From NCBI GenBank assembly GCA_030374765.1, contig JARGXX010000097.1, positions 682,001-746,000 on the forward strand: DNA of 64,000 bases. Reading direction: 5' to 3'. The number at the start of each line of letters is the position of its first letter. Position 1 is the first letter of the stretch. A program made the position numbers and the translations under genes. Shown here one piece after another: positions 42,027 through 51,212 of the stretch. Source of the DNA: Agarophyton chilense. Its lineage: Eukaryota > Rhodophyta > Florideophyceae > Gracilariales > Gracilariaceae. Under the pieces are notes generated by a model. The model had not been told where the DNA came from and did no database searches. It saw only the letters and a program-made list of their open reading frames with translations.

Positions 42027-43379
42027 CTAAACGTCGATGTGCTTATTCTTGTCTGTCAGCTGGTCTTCTCTAGTCATGGTTAATGCGCGTGTGTTGTCCC
42101 CAAGGATCTCTATGGTGTCTTGGGGTGCGCCCATGTCGTTCATGGCTTTCTTCAACCACAGAGCTTCACGTGCTGCGTTGCATTCCGCAATGACTTCAGC
42201 TTCGGCGGTGCTCAAAGCTACGACGCTCTGTTTCTGTGAGCGCCAAGACACCGCTCCACTCCCGAGCAAGAAGAGGTAGGCACCAGTTGACTTTCGGTCC
42301 GAATGCTTCGGAGTCCAATCGCTGTCACAGTATCCCATCGCACTGTGTGTACCACACGTTCCACTTGAGCAATACTGAATACCGTAGTCCGTGGTTCCCT
42401 TCAGGTATCTCAGCACACACGTTGCCAACTCCCAGTGTGCCTCGGAGTAGGCGTGCATGAAACGCGACAAGAAAGAAACCGAGAACTGGATGTCGGGGCG
42501 TGTGCCATTGGCCAAGTATGACAGAGCTCCCACGAGCTCACGGAAGGAAACTTTCGGATTGTTCTCTGGTGGAAGGGTTAGATTGGCGCATGATAAAATG
42601 GGAGCACCGGATGATTTGCATTCGTTCATCGAGAACTTTTTCAGAATGTCCTTGACGTACTGTCGCTGAGTACTTGTGGCCATGCGGTTCCGGGTGTCCA
42701 AAAGCACTTCAATGCCGAGAAAATGTCTAACTTGGCCGAGATCCCGAACTTCAAACCTCGGAGAAAGTTTGGAGACCAACCACGAGTGTCCTTCGTTTCC
42801 CTTGCAGGCGGTTAGTAGATCATCCACATATACAAGAACGTAGAGTTTTCCAAACTCGGCTTTCTCGGTCACAAAAAGGCTGGGGTCCGATTCCCCCTTC
42901 GTAAAGCCGATGTCTTCAAGAACCTTCGAGAATACCATATAGAATGCTCTTGCCGCCTGTTTTAAACCATACAGGGATTTGAGCAGCTTCCAGACTGTTC
43001 CCGGGGCATTATCAAATTCTTTCTTGAGTTCATCAGGTAGCTGCGGCGGTTTCACGTAAATCTCCTCTTCTAGGTCTCCGTAGAGAAACGCAGTCTTAAT
43101 ATCGATGTGCCTTAACTCGAGATTGGCATTGACAGCGTGTGCGACAAGAATCCGGAAGGTTGATAGTCGGGAAACTGGTGCGAAGACCTCCGAGAAGTTT
43201 ATGCCGTACTTCTGTTTGAATCCTTTAGCTACGAACCTTGCCTTATATCTCATGATCTCGCCCTTTTCGTTGCGCTTTATATCGAATGTCCATTTAGACG
43301 GAATGGATTCAGCATGTTCTGGTAACCGTTCCTCGGTAAATACGTTTCGCTCCGTTAGGGACTGCAGTTCTGATTTCAT
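42027..43379 (-). CDS. Element F reverse transcriptase and RNase H
   Basis: A 450-residue frame with classic Copia motifs: Y-G-I-N-F-S-E-V-F-A-P-V-S-R, I-D-I-K-T-A-F-L-Y-G, S-L-Y-G-L-K-Q-A, the active site L-V-Y-V-D-D-L-L, then T-R-P-D-I-Q-F-S-V and the RNase H region with D-W-T-P-K-H-S-D-R-K-S-T and S-T-A-E-A-E-V-I. It ends near D-K-N-K-H-I-D-V, so the last RNase H residues lie in another frame or are lost. Confidence 0.88.
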   Translation of the reverse strand: MKSELQSLTERNVFTEERLPEHAESIPSKWTFDIKRNEKGEIMRYKARFVAKGFKQKYGINFSEVFAPVSRLSTFRILVAHAVNANLELRHIDIKTAFLYGDLEEEIYVKPPQLPDELKKEFDNAPGTVWKLLKSLYGLKQAARAFYMVFSKVLEDIGFTKGESDPSLFVTEKAEFGKLYVLVYVDDLLTACKGNEGHSWLVSKLSPRFEVRDLGQVRHFLGIEVLLDTRNRMATSTQRQYVKDILKKFSMNECKSSGAPILSCANLTLPPENNPKVSFRELVGALSYLANGTRPDIQFSVSFLSRFMHAYSEAHWELATCVLRYLKGTTDYGIQYCSSGTCGTHSAMGYCDSDWTPKHSDRKSTGAYLFLLGSGAVSWRSQKQSVVALSTAEAEVIAECNAAREALWLKKAMNDMGAPQDTIEILGDNTRALTMTREDQLTDKNKHIDV

Positions 43380-43388
43380 TGCGTCAAT

Positions 43389-45095
43389 TTACTTGGCCCG
43401 GTCTTTGCCTTCCATGGCCTCGTGAGCGGTGGCTGGTGCAGCACGTGATGTTTTTGCGATGTGATCTATAGTCAGGAATGAAAGAGCGCTATAACTCGAC
43501 ATCCAAGGCAGCGCGTTTCGTGCCTTCTCTGTTGGCTTTCTTTTACGTCCACTCCGTCGTGTTGTCTCTGCCGGGGTTTCGATTTCACTGACTGTGTGAG
43601 GTGCTGACTCCGGTAACTCTTCAGCGATTTCACCGTTTCCTATGTCACTGGCGGTGTTAAAGTCGGCTTCAATAATGTCTACCAACTCATTGCTGTGCAC
43701 CTCCTCTTCTGCCTCTCTTGGGTGTTGTTTCTCGCTTTCGTCGAAGCGTACGTCATGGGATGTGTATATTCTGTTTCTTTCCGGCACATACACACGGTAG
43801 CCTGAGGGTCCGTATCCGACTAGTACCCCATTCCAAACCTTCCCGTCGAATTTCGTTCGGCGTTGATTCGGTGGGCGCATGATGTACGCCTTACAGCCGA
43901 AGACTTTCAAGTTGGAAAGATTTGGTCGAGTTCCCGTGAGAGCCTCGTGTGGTGTTCGGTTCTTGTACTTGGGGTGAGTGGACTTTGTGAGACACCGGTT
44001 TCGAACGTAATTGGCGGTGCGCAATGCTTCTTCCCAGAGTTTTTTCGAGTTCTTTAAGTTGGGGTTCCTCTTTTCTAGATCATGCACGGCTGCTCTTGCC
44101 ATTTGAACGATTGTTCGGTTTAGCCGCTCGGCCCTTCCATTAGACTCTGGTGAATATGGGGCAGTGACCTCATGCTTTATTTGGCGTCTGGCCAGCTTTG
44201 CTTCCACTTCTTTGCTGATGAACGCTCCACCTCTATCCGTGCGGATTTTTTGTATCTTTTGCACCTTTTTACCTGTGGTGGCTTCAATGTCAGTGAGGAA
44301 TTCATCGATGCGGGTTGCGACATGGTTCTTTTTCTTTAACGGAAGAATCCAAGATGCCCCGGTGGCGTCGTCGAGCGCAGCCAGGTTTTATATGTTTCCT
44401 TTCAGCGATGGGGGCGATATTTCCCCGATGAGGTCCATATGCACAAGTTCGAGTGGTGAGTTATGTCGGAATTCGACATGTTTATGGCTCTTCTTTGTGG
44501 CCTTTCCGTGCTCGCACGACTCACAGGCCTGTTCCTCTGGTTTCTTATTTAGGTCTTCAAGGCCAAGTGCGGCCTCTTCGCGGATCATCTTCTCGATGAT
44601 TGGTGAGCTGATGTGGCACATTCGAAAGTGCATTAGGTTCATATTCATTGTCATCAATGCGTTCGGAGCGTCTCTGTGTCGCAAGCTCTCAATAAATGCA
44701 ACATTCACTCCCACAGATGATCGGCGCATCACATTGGTGTTGTCCTTAGCAACAATTATCTCGTTTGTGTATGGGGGTAGAGAGATAAAGTATCCCTTTC
44801 TGGTCAGCACGGTTTTTGACATAAGATTTGTACGTAGGTTTGGGACAAAGGACACGTTCTGTAACACGATGTCGTGTTGGGCATTGTCTATGATAAATGT
44901 TAGCCTGACGTCTCCTTTGCCCTTCACAGCCAAAGATGTCTTTTTGTCTGCCGTTCCTACTGACGTTTCACAAGTTGCCGGTTTGAAGTTCTCTAGGATG
45001 CTCTTCATCGGCGTCATGTGCTCGCTAGCGCAGCTGTCTAAAAACCATGTACTTCCGTTCGTGGGACCGCCGAGAAAGTCACTTTTCGTCAACAT
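43389..45095 (-). pseudogene. Element F protease and integrase
   Basis: The protease region has W-F-L-D-S-C-A-S-E-H-M-T-P near the start. The integrase H-H-C-C zinc region (H-F-R-M-C-H...C-E-S-C) and P-L-E-L-V-H-M-D-L-I-G follow. Then comes the integrase core with R-T-D-R-G-G-A-F and H-E-V-T-A-P-Y-S-P-E-S-N-G-R-A-E. It is split between two frames. Confidence 0.85.
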
Positions 45096-45874
45096 TGCGA
45101 ATGTTCCAGTGTTGTTTCCACCCTGCCCTTCGTGTTCGCCGCCTTTTTGTTGCGTGGGTTATGCCAACAGTCTCTTCTCATGTGCCCACGTTTACCACAT
45201 TGGTGACATATGATTTCCTGTAATCTTCTCTTTCTTCCGGTGCCTGTGCCGTCGTTGTTCCGGCGTGTGAAAAAGGATGTCTTTGTGCTGCTGCTGTCCT
45301 CAGACTTTCTTGCCTTGAGTTCTTGTTCCTTCTGCTGGAGTCTTGCGACAACCTCTAGAAAATCTGGCATTTCATCTCTGGTTATATAAGAGTCTCTCAT
45401 CGCCGAATACTCTTCTGGTAGTCCAGCCATTAGTGCCTCACATTTTTCGTCGTTTGTTAACACCTTCCCAGCCCGCGCCATATTGGTTTCAATTAGCGCG
45501 ATACGATCAGCATACGCCTGGATTGATTCGTCTTCTTCCAGTCGCATTTGGTTCATTTTGATTCGCATCGTGTACAGCGCTGCTCTATTTCGCGCCTCGT
45601 ACTTCTGTTTCAAGGTGTTCCACATTTCTTGAGCAGTGTTCATTCCCATGATGACCGGCTTTGCCTTAGATTCAATCGTGCACAGGATCCTGGCCATTGC
45701 TTGGTTGTTCTTTTTGTTCCACACTTTGAAAGCCTTTTCGCTCTCCGGTGGTACCTCTTCACCGCTGACATACTGCCACAGATCTTCCCCGATAAGAAGA
45801 GGCTTCATCTGACTTTCCCACTCCACATAGTTGCTATCTTTCAGGAGGATGAGTGGGTACTTGTAGCTACTCAT
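45089..45874 (-). CDS. Element F gag
   Basis: 261 residues, starting about 40 bp from the primer site. It has a Copia-type gag core (W-E-S-Q-M-K-P-L-L near the N-terminus, L-K-Q-K-Y in the middle) and a zinc knuckle C-H-Q-C-G-K-R-G-H-M-R-R-D-C near residue 225. It looks whole. Confidence 0.87.
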   Translation of the reverse strand: MSSYKYPLILLKDSNYVEWESQMKPLLIGEDLWQYVSGEEVPPESEKAFKVWNKKNNQAMARILCTIESKAKPVIMGMNTAQEMWNTLKQKYEARNRAALYTMRIKMNQMRLEEDESIQAYADRIALIETNMARAGKVLTNDEKCEALMAGLPEEYSAMRDSYITRDEMPDFLEVVARLQQKEQELKARKSEDSSSTKTSFFTRRNNDGTGTGRKRRLQEIICHQCGKRGHMRRDCWHNPRNKKAANTKGRVETTLEHSQC

Positions 45875-45914
45875 TTTCTTTTGTCGTTACTGGGATATGT
45901 TGGCGTTCTCAAGG

Positions 45915-45927
45915 CTGGGCCCATAAC
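45915..45927 (-). promoter_or_regulatory. Half-tRNA primer-binding site of element F
   Basis: The plus strand reads CTGGGCCCATAAC, the anticodon arm of initiator tRNA-Met, three bases from the LTR. It is the same primer class as element E. Confidence 0.78.
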
Positions 45928-45930
45928 CAA

Positions 45931-46103
45931 TGTTGGCAGTAGTGACTTCCATGGAGGAAGCCGTTCACTCGGTCTTGTCCTTTACTTATAGTGGTGCTCC
46001 TGTGCACGGTTTGTCTACTGATATCGGAGGGAAACTAATCGATAACGCCCGAGGGTGACGATGCTTACTTGGCCTACCGATCTTACTTGGCCTACCGATA
46101 ACA
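45931..46103 (-). repeat. 5' LTR of element F with 18-bp duplication
   Basis: 173 bp. Compared with the other LTR it has one extra copy of CTTACTTGGCCTACCGAT near its right end. GAAAT follows directly. Confidence 0.92.
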
Positions 46104-47290
46104 GAAATTACCCGCCATGTACAGTCCCCATACAAATGATACCAGGTCACTTCCACTTTCAGGCTTTGCGACCATCATCTCCGCATATTTGCCTTCGCAT
46201 AACAAATCTACGGGTGCAAGCTGTAGATTTCCCAGCATATGAAGGAAAGCAGCAATGGGTGCGAGAGCATGACTTAACTGCAGGCTGCCCAACACAGCCA
46301 ACTCAATTGTGCCAGCAATGGAAACCAGTACAATATAGGAACGCTTATGGAAGCCCAAAAGGGGAACTGTATCAGACAAGAGTCCGAAAGCGGCCTTAAG
46401 CGCCCAAGGGGTCTGCGCTACGGTGCCGCACGACTGGTACTTATCATCAGTGACTACAGGCGACTTGAGGAACGGCAGCTGGGTGTTGCGTGCAAGCTGA
46501 CTGCATGGCAGGACTCAAAGAGGGACAGGTAGCGCACTCGTTTTGGAGACGTGTGAGATTAGAAAGTTGGTGCATTGCTACTCACAATATAAACCCTTCA
46601 AGCCAATATACATGGATGTGAGCATCAAGGCAAAATTCCATCCAAAGTTGTGGACGATGGAGTGGACCCGCACGCCCGCACGCGTGCTGCCTCTGACGAT
46701 TACGACTACGATGATGACTTTATCGATGGTGGTGATGTCAACCAACTCGATGATGATAAAAGACTATGTCGGCTTCGGCAGCGTCTGGGTGGGTGCAGAC
46801 GACGCTGCAAACAGGCATCCAGTGGTAGATCGCAATTGGCCGAGAAACATGGTGCTTGAAGGATTTCCTGCGCAACACATCAGTGGTGCTTCTCAGCCAG
46901 GTACCCATTCTCTACCGGGTGCCCCCACTGCCAACGGCCGCACAGCTGCTCTAGAACAAGCCCCCGTTAGCCCCAACTCTACAAACGCTAAAAGCGCTCA
47001 GCCGCACCCTTTACCCTCTGGAGCCACAGCAGCACCATCGGCTGTGGCTCCCAGTATATCACCGAATGCGCACAACACACATAATTTAGCTGCTGGCTCC
47101 ACTGCGGGCACCCTCGAAAAAACCGCGTCACATGCAGTTCACCCCACTCCAGTTGCGCCCCAAACGGCGCCAAAGCCGAGCAAGGAGCGGGAAATAGAGC
47201 ATAATGCCGACCAAAAGCAGGGCATTGCATTGAGGGTGGTGGAATGAAGTAGGACGCCCAACTCATGGTTTGCAAAGCCCAATATTCTCC
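46104..47290 (+). other. Host-like frames, one with an acidic HPC2-like motif
   Basis: Several plus-strand frames look like parts of real protein but do not form one reading frame. At 46,650-46,859 a frame has the acidic motif D-D-Y-D-Y-D-D-D-F-I-D-G-G. This resembles the Y-D-x-D-D-x-F-I-D-D signature of HPC2/ubinuclein, a subunit of the HIRA histone chaperone complex. It has the right style but lacks any other part of that family. The 3' part of the frame at 46,543-47,247 is Ala/Pro/Ser-rich and hydrophilic, plausible as a disordered tail. The segment could be a gene with introns or a decaying one. Identification is weak. Confidence 0.25.
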
Positions 47291-47291
47291 T

Positions 47292-47546
47292 CTAAACTTG
47301 CACTTCTCCTTCCACCAGGTCCATTTCTTTCAACCACTCCCTAAAGAAAATATCATTTTCAACTCTGTTTCCCTCCTTCACAAGTGTCCTCGCATGTGAT
47401 AAGTACCCTTCCCACGCCGCAAACCGAAACAGCTCCTTTGGAGTGCAGTCATTGTAAGCCTCGCAGTAGTTTGCATACGCGTTATATCCACTCATTTGAG
47501 TCAATTCCATTGCCATCTCATCCTCCAATCCAAGTGATCTGTACAA
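47292..47546 (-). CDS. Short frame of unknown function
   Basis: An 84-residue minus-strand frame, Glu-rich and helical, with M-S-G-Y-N-A-Y-A-N-Y-C-E-A-Y-N-D-C and a closing W-L-K-E-M-D-L-V-E-G-E. It does not look like random translation. No family is recognised. The minus frame at 47,603-47,809 could belong to the same unit. The LTR remnant of element D begins just to its right. Confidence 0.25.
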   Translation of the reverse strand: MYRSLGLEDEMAMELTQMSGYNAYANYCEAYNDCTPKELFRFAAWEGYLSHARTLVKEGNRVENDIFFREWLKEMDLVEGEVQV

Positions 47547-47724
47547 TTGTACGCTACCATGCTTTAATTAATGGCCCGTAAACATCTCAAGATCACCTCT
47601 ACCTACTCCAATTTGCGAAAGACGCTTCTGAAAAACACATCTGAAGCTCTTGCACGTCCAATTCCTTGATACATGTAACGCTTCTCCTCCTTTTGTGCAC
47701 TTGATTTCACAGAATAGACCCAAG

Positions 47725-48085
47725 TGATGCCTGCCTTTATCAGATAAGGATGGGGGAGGTGCAGTTCCCTATATGCAATGAACTGCACTCTCCAGATCAT
47801 TGCCAGCAAGGCAAGGTCTCTGACCTAGTGTCAGAGACCTGGCCACCACTGGCTACAGTGCCAGGTGGCCACTCAACCACTGTACTAAAATACACATAAT
47901 TACAATTACAATCACTAACAATTACTCAAATAGAAGGTACATGTCAACACTACACGTGGCTGACAACACCTAGATGGTAGCTCGCCCGCAGCTGCATGAC
48001 CGATGGTTCCTCGCATCCATCACCTACAAGGTCAGTGTAGGATATTGACAACCTCAAGGGTCAAGCCTTCTGCCACTATACGACA
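47725..48085 (-). repeat. Partial 3' LTR of element D
   Basis: 361 bp matching 58,125-58,493, ending TATACGACA, followed by the pyrimidine run CATCCCCTTCCTACCC, a polypurine tract on the element's strand. The outer part of the LTR is missing and the DNA to its left is unrelated. Confidence 0.75.
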
Positions 48086-48926
48086 CATCCCCTTCCTACC
48101 CGTGAGGCACACCCCGTGTCTTCTTCCATCACACCATACAGTGGTAGCAAGCGACAGCGGCGCAGGCATCAGAGTGGTGTCTGTGCACGACATGCGATCC
48201 CTTGAGGTTCAGAACTCGGCGGCAGTATCGGTTGGGGAGGGCGCGCGACGACGTCTGCGCCAGATTTGAGCGACAACCATTCAGGTAGGTACTGTTATGA
48301 GGGCGATGCAGGGCAACAAACGCGCTCGCAGACACCTTTTCGGTAGTGGCCGTGCTTGCTTGCGATTCTGCTTCCGCATCGCCCACTGTCTAACCAAGTT
48401 GCTATCGCATCCTTCCCGGTTACTCCAACTTCATTCCCCTCCTAGGTCCCTGCGTAGCGCCGTCCCGCCTGGTCGTTCCCACGGCTCGACAACCCTTCAG
48501 GTAGTACTGCCCTTTATTGGCGGCGTCCCGACCGTAACCGAACTGTCCGGCTTTTCCCTGAAGGTTTCCTGGCTTCTCAACCTTTCAGGTTTCGTCTACC
48601 TTGTAAGGATTGACTCCTGGCGCCGGTAGGGCCTGAGCCTGCGTCGATACAACCATTTAGGTGTTGGCCTGGGTCCGTGGTGGAAGTTTCCAGTTGTGAG
48701 ACCTTATTGGTGTTGAGCAGCCCCGTCGGTAATTACGCGACCTTTTCCCAGTTTTGCATTCTGGTTTACCCTCAAGGTACTGACAGGATCGCGCCACCTC
48801 CGCACAATCGTTCGAACCCATTCCGTACCACGTCGGTGCACCTCGCGCCGCATCGTGGTTTCGTCACCAATACCTCGAAGGGGTGGGTCGTCCCCATAAG
48901 CAGCACCAGCGCTTGAGAGACGTGAG

Positions 48927-50441
48927 ATGCCGGTTACCATTGAGTGTGAAGAAGTTGGCGATTCTGAGGGGATTGATACCTCTGTCGTTATGCCTTTAAG
49001 GTCGGATTGGTCCCGTTCCACGATACCTCAAAGGTCTGGACCCGCTCGCAACCGAACGCCGGCTACTGTTGTACCCGAAAGGTTGGATCCGTTGGCCGTC
49101 TTCTCAGAACGGACCGAGGAGGCTCCACTTCAGAAGGATGAATACCCGCTGGTGTTCACCGCGGCGGTGGAGGTCGAGTCATCATCTCGTTCCTCGGGTC
49201 GAGCTACTGCCTTCCCAACCATGTCAGGGAGCGGCCCATTTCATGGCCGTGGACGCGGTGGTATTACCGAGAGGGTAACTCGCTCGACTTGGCGAACGCC
49301 TACCAACATTGGGTTTCGCAGTATGCCTGTCCCTGCGACTGAGTTCTCCCCTGGGACTCCGACTGACCCGTTCCAACGCAGTGGTGGACTTCCTTCGACG
49401 ATCCAAAACAATTGGGCTCACAATCTCGCGTTCGGTGCGGCGAACCGGACGACGAGTCAGTATAGACCTTTTGGTATTACTTTCGACCAGGTGACGAACA
49501 ATGACCTGTTGAAGCACGATTGGCCTGTGGCCGTAGGGAGTTCGTCGTTGCCGGCAGCTCTTACCAGACCACAATTGGATACCTACTTGGGTTCGTGCCG
49601 TTGCGACTGCGAGCGCTTTCGCTTCGTTCCCTTGCTCTTGAAGAAAAAAGACCAAGAGTCTCAACCTCGTCAGCGTCGACTGGATTTTTTCCAGAGTCGG
49701 CAGCGTCATATACCTTTGAGGTATTACATCCAGCCGATATATCCGAGCGACTTGCAGTATGTGCGCAACGAGCCGGAGCTGGATTATTACAGTCGATTGG
49801 TGGCGCAAGTGTGCCAGTACCCATCTATTCCGGAGACTTACCTTCCGGTTTCACCTGACTTGGTTTCCCTGAATCGGCCTTTCACCACTATCAATTGGGC
49901 TGACCGTAGTAGTTGGGGCGAGGATGCAGCGACGGAGAGTTGTGTTCGCACTCGCAACTCCTACTCTCGCGTTACGCATATGTTTCATAACGTCGAGTAC
50001 TTCTCACAACCTACGAAGGATAGACTCGATTGGTACGTGCTTCGACCAGAGTGGTGGGAGTCCTATGAGGTTCGGTTATCACTGAGCGTGCCCACTCCGC
50101 CAGTCTTGGCGTACTTCAGGAGTCAAATTTCCCAGAACCTAGAGCGGTATTTCCTCATTTGGTCGATTGCCCTCTCGGAGTGGACCGTATTGGTTGCCAT
50201 CCTGGCTCTGGAGGCCGCCCGTTACGGTATCGATTGGGATTGTCGCAATCCCGACTCTGACATATACCGAGATGGTCTTCAACCAGTAGGTCGCATCTTC
50301 TTCATACCTCCGAGGGTTGCCCAGGATATTTCCCGATTTGGTTACGAGAACATCGTGGAGGGGACCGATTATACCGTGAAGGATTTGGACTTGTATCTTG
50401 AGCAGAACAAGAATTACCATTGGGATTCCCATCAAGGTTGA
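48927..50441 (+). CDS. Antisense accessory frame of element D
   Basis: A 504-residue frame on the plus strand, ATG at 48,927, lies between pol and the 3' LTR of D and runs antisense to it. The N-terminal third is Ser/Thr/Pro/Arg-rich with a Gly-Arg patch (G-R-G-R-G-G). The rest looks folded, rich in Trp, Tyr and Arg. One hydrophobic helix (L-I-W-S-I-A-L-S-E-W-T-V-L-V-A-I) sits near residue 410. A Pro/Ser-rich open frame at 50,472-50,954 may be its tail, so about one break is likely. The Tyr- and Trp-rich middle is similar in style to the element C frame, but I cannot align them by eye. No known family. The frame itself contains several CCT-NNN-AGG motifs. Confidence 0.6.
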   Translation: MPVTIECEEVGDSEGIDTSVVMPLRSDWSRSTIPQRSGPARNRTPATVVPERLDPLAVFSERTEEAPLQKDEYPLVFTAAVEVESSSRSSGRATAFPTMSGSGPFHGRGRGGITERVTRSTWRTPTNIGFRSMPVPATEFSPGTPTDPFQRSGGLPSTIQNNWAHNLAFGAANRTTSQYRPFGITFDQVTNNDLLKHDWPVAVGSSSLPAALTRPQLDTYLGSCRCDCERFRFVPLLLKKKDQESQPRQRRLDFFQSRQRHIPLRYYIQPIYPSDLQYVRNEPELDYYSRLVAQVCQYPSIPETYLPVSPDLVSLNRPFTTINWADRSSWGEDAATESCVRTRNSYSRVTHMFHNVEYFSQPTKDRLDWYVLRPEWWESYEVRLSLSVPTPPVLAYFRSQISQNLERYFLIWSIALSEWTVLVAILALEAARYGIDWDCRNPDSDIYRDGLQPVGRIFFIPPRVAQDISRFGYENIVEGTDYTVKDLDLYLEQNKNYHWDSHQG

Positions 50442-51212
50442 GAGGCTTTCGATCCCGCAACTTGGGAGATTGTGCCTCGCCACGCCCAATATTATCCCAG
50501 GAGCCTCCTTTTTGTGGAGCTCCCGCCAGCCCCAAGCCTTAACCACGGTACTGTGGAGACACCAGTTGGTCGTTATGCTGGTCCCTTCCCGTCCGAGCCG
50601 TTACCTCAAGTACGTAAGTCGCCTATCCCTACGGGTGTGACTCCTACTGAACCGAGCTCCTCGCGGATTGCTGGTACGGTTCGACCTCTGTTGGCGGGTA
50701 TTGATCGTCCTCCGCCTCAACCTATGATGGATTCTCCGGCCGTGGTCGGTTTGCTGGCTCCAATTCGCCAGTCTTGCGTCACCAACTTTCAGAGGGCTCA
50801 GCCTACCTCCGGGAATGCTGCATTAACGCTCCTCGAAGGTTTGCTGACGCACCATGCGCATGCAACCTGCTCCGGCGGTTCCTTTCGTTCATCTTCTTTT
50901 GGTTTCGACTTCTCTCCCCAGCGGCAGGGCTACCGCTCCTTTGCTACCTCTTAGGTCGATGGTTCCTAGCATTTCTGCAGGTTTTCCTCCGTGAGTAGTC
51001 AATAACACGGGTCCTCCTGATTCCATTGTTCTTAAACCGACATGTTCATCTTAAAGTAAACTGTTGTCTCTTCTTATCTCCTCTATTGTTCCATTCGGTT
51101 GTTCTTTCGTGTCCTCCCTTGTAGGTAATCTGACGTATATGCGTCCACCTTCTGCGAAAATCGACGTATCTTCTCCCCCTTCCTTAGGCCTGATTACCAC
51201 GAAGGTCTAAGG

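Larger units (their letters stand above)
41689..46103 (-). mobile_element. Copia element F
   Basis: Minus-strand Ty1/copia element with short LTRs (41,689-41,843, 155 bp; 45,931-46,103, 173 bp) of the TGTT...AACA type and a perfect 5-bp duplication, GAAAT (41,684-41,688 and 46,104-46,108). The shared LTR part differs at about two positions. The right LTR is longer only because of an 18-bp tandem duplication. A purine tract (AAGGGAGAA on the minus strand) adjoins the left LTR, and a half-tRNA initiator-Met primer site adjoins the right. Gag, protease, integrase, reverse transcriptase and RNase H are all present in order. About three breaks separate the frames. It is recent. Confidence 0.93.

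Noticed and set aside
47725-48085. The segment shared with 58,125-58,493 as an independent short element
   Set aside because: It lies at the expected LTR place of D, ends in TACGACA and is followed by a polypurine tract, so it fits a truncated LTR better; no target duplications surround it.
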